From Clostridiales bacterium (GTDB lineage: Bacteria > Bacillota > Clostridia > Christensenellales > CAG-314), in NCBI GenBank assembly GCA_003537755.1, contig DPQS01000046.1:41257-63033 (forward strand): a stretch of DNA of 21,777 bases. Reading direction: 5' to 3'. This document shows, in pieces, positions 16,382-21,777 of the stretch. Under the pieces are notes generated by a model. It was not told where the DNA came from. It saw only the letters and a program-made list of their open reading frames with translations, and made no database searches. The position numbers and the translations under genes were made by a program. Numbering within the stretch: position 1 is the stretch's first letter; the number at the start of each line of letters is the position of its first letter.

Positions 16382-16752
16382 TGGTGGAGGTGACGGGACT
16401 TGCACCCGCGTACCGACGTAAGACCATTTGGCTTTCTCCGTGCAAAGTTTGCTTTTAACTGTCGCCGCGCGTGGAAAGCAAACCAACCGAACGCAGCCAA
16501 AGGCAAATAAATTTCGGGCTACGCCGCTTTGCCGAACGGTGTTGCCTTAGTTGTACTGTCTGACACAGTTCACCACGCCGCACAACGTAACGTGGGACTG
16601 CGCGCTGCGGTTAAATTAGGCAGCGTATGCCATTCCGTAGGAACGGCTTGTGCTATTGTTAGCGTTTAATTTGTTTTGCCTTGATACGCAGTGGGCACTG
16701 CGGCACGCTTACCAAACCTTCTTTGCCGCCGGGCGAATCTGAAAACACCCCC
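16382..16752 (-). ncRNA. ssrA: Transfer-messenger RNA (tmRNA)
   Basis: A one-piece tmRNA of 371 bases that rescues stalled ribosomes with SmpB. Its 5' end GGGGGTG (16752-16746) pairs in all seven positions with CACCTCC before the encoded ACCA at the 3' end (16382). The tRNA-like part shows GATTCG in the D-loop region and a T-arm with stem GCGGG/CCCGT and loop TGCAAGT (G where U55 is usual). The tag frame runs from GCT at 16663 (base 90 of the RNA) to TAA at 16618-16616 and encodes ANNSTSRSYGMAYAA. Base 90 is the standard place for the resume codon, and the AYAA ending resembles the usual ALAA protease signal. The 3' region and long internal pairings are in the expected order. It has its own promoter and terminator. 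Confidence 0.95.
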
Positions 16753-16849
16753 GCAAAACGCCGCAACCGTCGGGCAAAGCCCGCGCAAGTCAGGTTGCAA
16801 CGCGTCCGGCAACGACATAAATCAGCCGTCACCTTTGTTAAGCAAAGTT

Positions 16850-16878
16850 ATTGTAACATATTTTACCGCAAAAAGCAA
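16850..16878 (-). promoter_or_regulatory. Sigma-A promoter of the tmRNA gene
   Basis: On the minus strand TTGCTT (16878-16873), a 17-base spacer and TACAAT (16855-16850). Transcription would start near 16843, giving about 90 bases of 5' leader that RNase P would remove to make the mature end at 16752. The leader contains GC-rich inverted segments (CGGGC/GCCCG around 16773-16788). Confidence 0.75.
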
Positions 16879-16897
16879 GTGTTTATGCAATGGCCCC

Positions 16898-16933
16898 AAA
16901 AATCGGCAGCACGACAACAAAGCCGCACCGCCG
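16898..16933 (-). terminator. Possible intrinsic terminator of the 489-residue lipoprotein gene
   Basis: On the minus strand CGGCGGTGC (16933-16925) can pair with GTGCTGCCG (16912-16904) over nine positions with three G-U pairs and a 12-base loop. A and five Ts follow (16902-16898). It lies between the lipoprotein stop and the tmRNA promoter, where a terminator is expected, but the stem is weak. Confidence 0.4.
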
Positions 16934-16977
16934 CATTTCAGTTTAATCTCGCTCATCCTGCCTGACATCGCTGCGTA

Positions 16978-17027
16978 ACAATCAATCGCCTGCGCACATT
17001 ACACCCGACAATCAATTGCCTGCGTAT
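16978..17027. repeat. Imperfect direct repeat across the stop codon of the 489-residue lipoprotein gene
   Basis: A 20-base unit starting ACAATCAAT occurs at 16978-16997 and again at 17008-17027, 30 bases apart, with 17 of 20 bases the same. The right copy contains the last codons and TGA of the lipoprotein gene. It looks like a small tandem duplication. Confidence 0.6.
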
Positions 17028-18481
17028 TTAACCACCACTATGTAAGTTTTGCCTGCTTCCATGGTAAACTTTGTTGCTCCCGGCTCGTCAAGCGCAACGC
17101 CGTCAACGGACACGCAGTTGTAATCCGGCAGCATAGAGTAAACTCCGTCGCCCTGATTGCCTGCCGTAAAGTTGCCGCCATTGTCACAAACCATCGCGCA
17201 CTTAAAGCGAGCTTCGCCGTTTTCTTCGTACAGGCAAATTGCCATGGACAAGTTTTCGGGCAGGTTGAGTCTGACATATATCGTCGCGTGTTCCTCAATC
17301 GCGTCAAAACCCTCAAACGGCGTTGTCATTTCCGCGTCGCTGTACAGCGTGTACAAATCCTTGTATTCCACAGATTCGTCATGAAAATGGCGTTCGATAA
17401 TGTAAGCCGTGGCAAAGTCCTCTGTCGCTTGTTCCTTGCTGTACGGCTCACCCGCAAGCGGGAACGTCAGGTATCCGTAGTAATAGCCGTTTATGTAGCA
17501 CTTAAGTAGCGACGTGTAATTGTTTTCCGTAGTGTCAGTGCTCATGTCAAAGGCGGCATACGCGACTTCATCAAACGTATACGCAATTTCTGTTGTCTGT
17601 TTACGGATGTACACAGTATTTTTGTTTTCAACGGAAAACAACTCGTGCACGGCGTAGTCGTCCACTCTGTAGACGATTTTGCCCTCTTTCACGACAATTT
17701 CGTAGCCCATTTCGATGGTCGTTTTAATATAGTCTTTGTCGCTTGTGTAGTTCGGATTCTTTTCGTCGGCAGCAAGCGTTGCCTTGAGGCTGACGGAATT
17801 GTCGTCATTGCGCACTATCGTAATCGTGACGTCCGCGGCTGCCTGAGCGACATAAAATGCTTTTGCCTCGCCGACAAATTTGGCGAATGACGAGTCGTCA
17901 AAGTCGACAAGCTCGGCGCAAAGCCTTTTCGGGGAATAGTGCAACGTTTCCTCGCTTGCTTTAGTCGGACGAACCCAACTTCCTTTGCGGGTAACCTCGC
18001 CATTGTCGTATTCCACGCGTACTTTTTTGTTGCGGGAGACACCATTGTCGTCAACGATTTTTATGCAGATGTCGTCGCCTTCCGTCACCTTGCTTTCGTC
18101 CGTTTTGCCGTCGGCACCGATTGCATGTGTGCGATTTGTACGCAGCAACTTGTTGCCGTCCGCTGTTTCAAGCACGACGTCTGCGTAGCTTGACACATCT
18201 TTGCCACTCGTTTCCGTCGAAGTACCCGTCGCCGCGGACGTGTACGCGCCGTCGTAATTCAAAGAGTGCTTACGCCCTATGTTCCAGTATGCAAAATTTT
18301 CCTCGTCGGTATACGCCAATGTTTCGCCACAATCGCACTTCTTTGCCGCGCCGCCCACTTCCTTAAATTCGTGAGTGTGAGCAGATTGCGGCGGTTTTTT
18401 ATCGCAGGAGACAAAAAACGCCGTTAGCAGCAGGATTGCGACAATAACCGCCGATAGTAATTTGAGCCGTCTGTTTTTCAC
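17012..18481 (-). CDS. Secreted lipoprotein with N-terminal His/Cys motif, unknown function
   Basis: A 489-residue lipoprotein: basic start KNRRLKLL, hydrophobic core, lipobox FFVSC (Cys26). Just after the anchor comes HTHEFKEVGGAAKKCDCGE, two His and two Cys that could bind a metal ion such as zinc; this short motif is common in clostridial surface proteins. The rest is predicted mostly beta, acidic and without a fold I recognise. Its C-terminal part (YSMLPDYNCVSVDGVALDEPGATKFTMEAGKTYIVVVKY) resembles the end of a beta-sandwich or carbohydrate-binding domain. GTG at 18481 is chosen because GGAGG lies 5 bases upstream. It stands alone behind its own promoter at 18843-18871 and a long leader. 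A role in surface binding is only a guess. Confidence 0.8.
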   Translation of the reverse strand: MKNRRLKLLSAVIVAILLLTAFFVSCDKKPPQSAHTHEFKEVGGAAKKCDCGETLAYTDEENFAYWNIGRKHSLNYDGAYTSAATGTSTETSGKDVSSYADVVLETADGNKLLRTNRTHAIGADGKTDESKVTEGDDICIKIVDDNGVSRNKKVRVEYDNGEVTRKGSWVRPTKASEETLHYSPKRLCAELVDFDDSSFAKFVGEAKAFYVAQAAADVTITIVRNDDNSVSLKATLAADEKNPNYTSDKDYIKTTIEMGYEIVVKEGKIVYRVDDYAVHELFSVENKNTVYIRKQTTEIAYTFDEVAYAAFDMSTDTTENNYTSLLKCYINGYYYGYLTFPLAGEPYSKEQATEDFATAYIIERHFHDESVEYKDLYTLYSDAEMTTPFEGFDAIEEHATIYVRLNLPENLSMAICLYEENGEARFKCAMVCDNGGNFTAGNQGDGVYSMLPDYNCVSVDGVALDEPGATKFTMEAGKTYIVVVKYAGN

Positions 18482-18700
18482 CTTGACCTCCGTTTGAATT
18501 CATTGTTCGGGTAATGTTTGTTTTACGGTTTGTACAATACGCCCACCTGCTACCTACGCCTGCAATTGCTTACAAGCGGGACGGAAAAGCAATCGTATTA
18601 TTGTATTCCGACAAAACAAATCAGTTACTACGCAAACGTAATCTTAGTTTTGCAAACATTGTCTTTGCTGCCGTTTTTTGGGGAAGGCGACCGGAAATTT

Positions 18701-18723
18701 TTGAAAAACAACAAGTTTTTCAA
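18701..18723 (-). other. Second hairpin in the leader of the 489-residue lipoprotein gene
   Basis: TTGAAAAAC and GTTTTTCAA form a perfect 9-bp inverted repeat with a 5-base loop, followed on the minus strand by AAATTT. It is AT-rich and lies 27 bases downstream of the T-run of the first leader hairpin. A further TTGAAAAAC-like copy lies just upstream (about 18728-18737), so alternative pairings are possible. Confidence 0.45.
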
Positions 18724-18749
18724 ACCTGTTTTTCAAAAAAAAATGTCGT

Positions 18750-18808
18750 AAAAAAACGCATACGTATCGACTTTTCGCCGACGTATCCTTTTCCTTCGGC
18801 GATACGTA
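18750..18808 (-). promoter_or_regulatory. Leader hairpin followed by a T-run: attenuator or small RNA terminator
   Basis: On the minus strand TACGTATCG (18808-18800) pairs perfectly with CGATACGTA (18769-18761). Inside it CGCCGA and TCGGCG can form a competing or nested 6-bp stem, and a third ACGTATC copy on the opposite strand allows a switch of partners. Four bases later come seven Ts (18756-18750). It begins about 28 bases after the predicted transcription start, so transcripts could stop here as a roughly 85-base RNA. I do not recognise a known riboswitch class. Confidence 0.5.
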
Positions 18809-18842
18809 ACAAATTATTGTTTGCAAACTGGTTTACAACTCA

Positions 18843-18871
18843 ATTCTACCATAAACCAAATAATATATCAA
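18843..18871 (-). promoter_or_regulatory. Sigma-A promoter with 355-base leader for the 489-residue lipoprotein gene
   Basis: On the minus strand TTGATA (18871-18866), a 17-base spacer and TAGAAT (18848-18843), a near-consensus promoter. Transcription would start near 18836, about 355 bases before the GTG at 18481. The 472-base gap 18482-18953 holds this promoter, two hairpins, the upstream gene's terminator and no gene I can support. Confidence 0.75.
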
Positions 18872-18900
18872 GTGGAATTTGTCTGTTTTTTGAAAAATAC

Positions 18901-18940
18901 AAAAATAAAAGCAGAATTAACCGCTGTGGGTTAATTCTGC
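18901..18940 (-). terminator. Intrinsic terminator of the SGNH-domain protein gene
   Basis: On the minus strand GCAGAATTAACC (18940-18929) and GGTTAATTCTGC (18922-18911) form a perfect 12-bp stem with a 6-base loop, followed by TTTTATTTTTG. It lies 14 bases after the TAA of the upstream gene. Confidence 0.92.
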
Positions 18941-18953
18941 CTGACAAGTTGAT

Positions 18954-21777
18954 TTATTTATTTTTGAAAACCGCTTCGTTTATAATTCTTGCAAACTCAT
19001 CGTAGCCATCGACGTTAAGATGTATGCCGTCCGGTCTGTAAAGGTCCTTTTTAGCTTCGCCGTTTTCCGTTAAGTCATTAAACGTGTCTATACCGTTAAG
19101 CCAAGCGTTGTTTGCAACAATTTTTTTCATTTCTTCTATAAATTGACCGTATTCATAGTTGAATTTACCGCCCTTGTAGCAACTGGGGACAGCCATGGAA
19201 TAAATGTAGTAAATTTCCGCTTCGGGGAAGTCTGCGTGCATTTTGTTAAGTAAATTTGCCATCAGACTTGCGGCATACGCTCCGGTATGTCCCATATTGT
19301 TGATGTTGTTGCCGCCAAGGTACACCAAAACAACCGACGGTGCAAACGGTTTTACAAGTTTGTCATAAGCGTACAGCCAATCTTCCACTATCGTTCCGCC
19401 GATGCCGACATTGTAGCCCAGCCTGCCTCCGATATCCTCCTGCCAATCGCTCCAGTAATCCATGGTGCTGGAACCCATTATTAGCACACCGCCCTTTTCA
19501 GCCGATTGATATTGTTTTGCAAGGTTGTTGATTCTCGTTTCGTAAGGCGAAACGTAAGTATAATCTTTCATTTCCGACACAAATTTCTCCACATATTGAC
19601 TGTCGGTGTTTGCCGTCAGATTTTTCAAAACAACGGTTCCTCCTTTACCTCCGATAGTTACCGCGGCGTTTTTCAAAAATTCAAACTGCACCGTATGATA
19701 GACTAAACCGTCAATAAGCAACGATGTCTTGCCGCCGTAATTTACAAGGGTAAAATTGATGGTTGCGGCGTTTTTAATCTGCGGTCTTACAATAAGAGTG
19801 TATCCCGTCCAATTGTCGTTGCCGTTTTTGATTTCGTGAAAAACCTGATACGCCGACCCTGTGTACTCAAATACGTACCTTACGGCGTGTGTTTCGTCCG
19901 CATACGCGCTCAGTTCACCCTGCGTCCACGCGGCATATTCGCCGAATTGCATTCTACCCGAAACAAGCCAGTACTCACCGCTTACCGCCTTGCCGTCCTT
20001 AAAAGCAAACGCCTTGTTGTACGCGCTTTCCGTCTTGTAGTATGTGCCTGCATTGCCGCTGCTGAAACAGCCGTTGTCCGTAAAGGTGTCTTTTTCGGCG
20101 GAAAATCCCAGTTCTGCCGTGCAACTTTCAAGCGTATTTACAAGCGCGTCGAAATCGTCCCCGTAATACGTTCTGAAATTGTCAAACGTTACGTTGCAAT
20201 ACTGTCTCATTGCAATTAAAAACATCGTGTAACCCCAGTTTGCTTTCTGGCTGTACACAAGTTTATACTCGGGCATATAACTTCCGTCCTTGAAATACAG
20301 TTTTATTTCCTGTCCACTGTACACAAAAAGATAATCGGTCTGATATTCCGTGCCACCCGGCAGAGTGTTCTTTTCGCAAACCACCTGACTTAATGCCTTT
20401 CCGTTTTCCGTGGGATAAGCATAAATGCTATTGTTGGTGGGATAGCGGAAAAGGTGAATTTTTACAAAATTTTGCACGTTTTTGGCAATCTGCAGTTCGA
20501 TTTTGCTCGCAGCAGAACCGGAAGTTTTTGTGTCGGTTATGGTCAGACGTCCCGAAACGGCATATTCGTAGCCGCCCACGGGCACGCCGTTCTGATACAA
20601 CGCACCCATTACTCTCTTGTTTGAGTTTTTACCCTCGACGTACACGCTTCCGTCACCGTTTTCGACAAAACTATTTATATTTTCCGACGTGTTTATAAGC
20701 GAAATACCCGTCAATTTGTCGGTGTAATTTACAAGCGCGTTTTCGTACATGATTTTCGCTTGCATTTCGTCGGATACGATTTGCAAATTTTTCATTTGCG
20801 CAACGCACTCGTAGGTGTCCAGATACAGTTCGGTGTATCTCAGTTCCGGCAAGGCTCTTCTGTAAACGACGTTGCCGTCAACGATCATTACCATACTGCC
20901 GTCCACTACAATTACTCCGATATTTACGCCCTTTGCTTCGTCATACAACGCCGAAGTAACGTGCTCTTTGTAATTGAGGAAGTCGGATCTGTCCTTGTAG
21001 TCGGAGAAGATGAGATAATGAGTTTCATCCACGCCCCTCATCACCAGGCGGATCTGGTAGTTGCCTGCGTAAACCGCCGACAAAACCACTTCTCTGCCCT
21101 GCGCAAGCGTTTGAGGATAAATTTGCGCCGAAAAAGCGTAACTGCCGTTTAAGTTTGTTCCGTTTGCACCGGTTACCGTTGCCGCGCCGTTCAGCGAATA
21201 AAGCAGATTTTCGTAGTCATACGTAGCGTGGCTTTTGTCACCGCCGCCGGTAAGAGAATGCGTCCCGAAAGGAAGAGCAACGTTTATTTCCACTTTGACA
21301 TTGTTTGTTTTCGTTTCATCCTGAGACAAAACGTCGAATGTAAGTGTATGAGTTTGCTTGTCAAACTTTATCTGCACCGTCGAGTCCTTTGACGATTGAT
21401 ATTCGCACGCGGCACCGTAATCCTGCAAATTCAGGAATTCTGCATACTCGCTTTCGCTGAACGTAACTTTGCCATCGGTCACCTGCTTGTTGCACACCGT
21501 CTTTACTTCGATTTCGGCAAGGTCGGACAGTACGGTCAGCGTAATTTCGTATTTTCCTTTGTTTCCGCCAGTGGTTGTCAGGTCAAAAACAAGTTTGTTT
21601 TCGGTTACCGAAATTTCCGCCGTTACGCCGCTTGCAATTGTATATTGGCAATTGTCCTCGGGCGCGGCAACAAGCGAGTTGTACTGCGCCGTGGTAAGCG
21701 TAACACTATTGTCTTTTACTTCCACCCCTGCAACCGTTGTTACCTTGAAGCCTTCCAGCGGATCGGTTTCGTCGACA
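18954..21777 (-). CDS. Large secreted protein with concanavalin-like modules and C-terminal SGNH/GDSL esterase domain (5' end outside window)
   Basis: The frame is open to the right edge, giving 940 residues; a GTG at 21725 is in frame but nothing marks it as the start, and VDETDPLEGFKVTTVAG continues upstream. First come beta-rich repeats with alternating LTTAQYNSLVA / FSESEYAEFLN segments. Three modules of about 170-200 residues follow that look like concanavalin/LamG-type sandwiches, each ending in a similar strand (MKNLQIVSD, FDNFRTYYGD, LKNLTANTD). The C-terminal 220 residues are an SGNH hydrolase: block I MGSSTMDYW (likely nucleophile Ser at 19467-19469), GIGG, block III GGNN, and block V PDGIHLN (Asp at 19029-19031, His at 19020-19022). 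Such domains remove acyl groups from sugars or lipids. It is a separate transcription unit. No membrane anchor is seen at the C-terminus. Confidence 0.85.
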   Translation of the reverse strand, partial: VDETDPLEGFKVTTVAGVEVKDNSVTLTTAQYNSLVAAPEDNCQYTIASGVTAEISVTENKLVFDLTTTGGNKGKYEITLTVLSDLAEIEVKTVCNKQVTDGKVTFSESEYAEFLNLQDYGAACEYQSSKDSTVQIKFDKQTHTLTFDVLSQDETKTNNVKVEINVALPFGTHSLTGGGDKSHATYDYENLLYSLNGAATVTGANGTNLNGSYAFSAQIYPQTLAQGREVVLSAVYAGNYQIRLVMRGVDETHYLIFSDYKDRSDFLNYKEHVTSALYDEAKGVNIGVIVVDGSMVMIVDGNVVYRRALPELRYTELYLDTYECVAQMKNLQIVSDEMQAKIMYENALVNYTDKLTGISLINTSENINSFVENGDGSVYVEGKNSNKRVMGALYQNGVPVGGYEYAVSGRLTITDTKTSGSAASKIELQIAKNVQNFVKIHLFRYPTNNSIYAYPTENGKALSQVVCEKNTLPGGTEYQTDYLFVYSGQEIKLYFKDGSYMPEYKLVYSQKANWGYTMFLIAMRQYCNVTFDNFRTYYGDDFDALVNTLESCTAELGFSAEKDTFTDNGCFSSGNAGTYYKTESAYNKAFAFKDGKAVSGEYWLVSGRMQFGEYAAWTQGELSAYADETHAVRYVFEYTGSAYQVFHEIKNGNDNWTGYTLIVRPQIKNAATINFTLVNYGGKTSLLIDGLVYHTVQFEFLKNAAVTIGGKGGTVVLKNLTANTDSQYVEKFVSEMKDYTYVSPYETRINNLAKQYQSAEKGGVLIMGSSTMDYWSDWQEDIGGRLGYNVGIGGTIVEDWLYAYDKLVKPFAPSVVLVYLGGNNINNMGHTGAYAASLMANLLNKMHADFPEAEIYYIYSMAVPSCYKGGKFNYEYGQFIEEMKKIVANNAWLNGIDTFNDLTENGEAKKDLYRPDGIHLNVDGYDEFARIINEAVFKNK

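Noticed and set aside
16382..16440. A separate tRNA gene ending in CCA
   Set aside because: The T-arm and acceptor end belong to the tmRNA: the matching 5' acceptor strand is 370 bases away, with the tag frame between.
18644..18826. A 60-codon minus-strand frame in the lipoprotein leader as a leader peptide
   Set aside because: It starts with TTG without a ribosome site and runs through both hairpins; composition looks non-coding.
18514..19005. A 163-codon plus-strand frame over the gap and terminator near 18.5-19.0 kb
   Set aside because: It runs through the minus-strand promoter, leader hairpins, terminator and the end of the SGNH gene, has no ribosome site and no recognisable protein features.
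1..21777. CRISPR arrays, insertion sequences, phage or toxin-antitoxin genes
   Set aside because: No regularly spaced repeats, transposase or integrase motifs or small paired toxin genes were found in either strand.

Overview
The window looks like a piece of a low-to-mid-GC Firmicutes chromosome, probably an uncultured gut-type clostridium. This rests on clean AGGAGG-type ribosome sites, sigma-A promoters with TTGACT/TATCAT-like boxes, intrinsic terminators, LplB/YtcP-type sugar transport genes, a DUF624 protein, many lipoproteins and a one-piece tmRNA. The taxon is an inference; no species can be named. Every gene I can support is on the minus strand.

Right part (about 16.0-21.8 kb), read in the direction of transcription. 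First comes the C-terminal part of a large modular secreted protein that ends in an SGNH/GDSL esterase-like domain (the frame is open through the right edge), closed by a perfect hairpin terminator. Next is a strong promoter with a 355-base structured leader before a 489-residue lipoprotein, then a tmRNA gene (ssrA) with its own promoter and terminator, then a short degenerate lipoprotein remnant.

Left part (1-15.9 kb): what looks like one long operon of ten genes, driven by a promoter at 15850-15877 with an AraC-type 21-bp-spaced direct repeat directly upstream. The order is: a 781-residue surface lipoprotein; a 1786-residue membrane-anchored surface protein; a DUF1861 beta-propeller protein; two sugar ABC permeases; a solute-binding lipoprotein; a membrane-anchored seven-repeat RCC1 propeller; a DUF624 membrane protein; an AraC regulator; and the start of a GH130 beta-mannoside phosphorylase/hydrolase, which runs off the left edge. 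From the giant gene leftward, neighbours overlap or nearly touch.

My reading is a Gram-positive glycan capture and uptake locus, probably for a beta-mannoside or related oligosaccharide. Surface proteins with repeated jelly-roll-like modules bind or process the glycan, the binding protein and two permeases import it (the ATPase is not here, as is usual for this transporter class), and the GH130 and DUF1861 proteins act in the cytoplasm. The AraC protein would switch on its own operon. The least familiar parts are the RCC1 propeller inside a transporter operon, the roughly 600-residue N-terminal domain of the giant protein, and a repeated module (core D-x-[SD]-R-N-P) found five times in the giant and twice in the lipoprotein.
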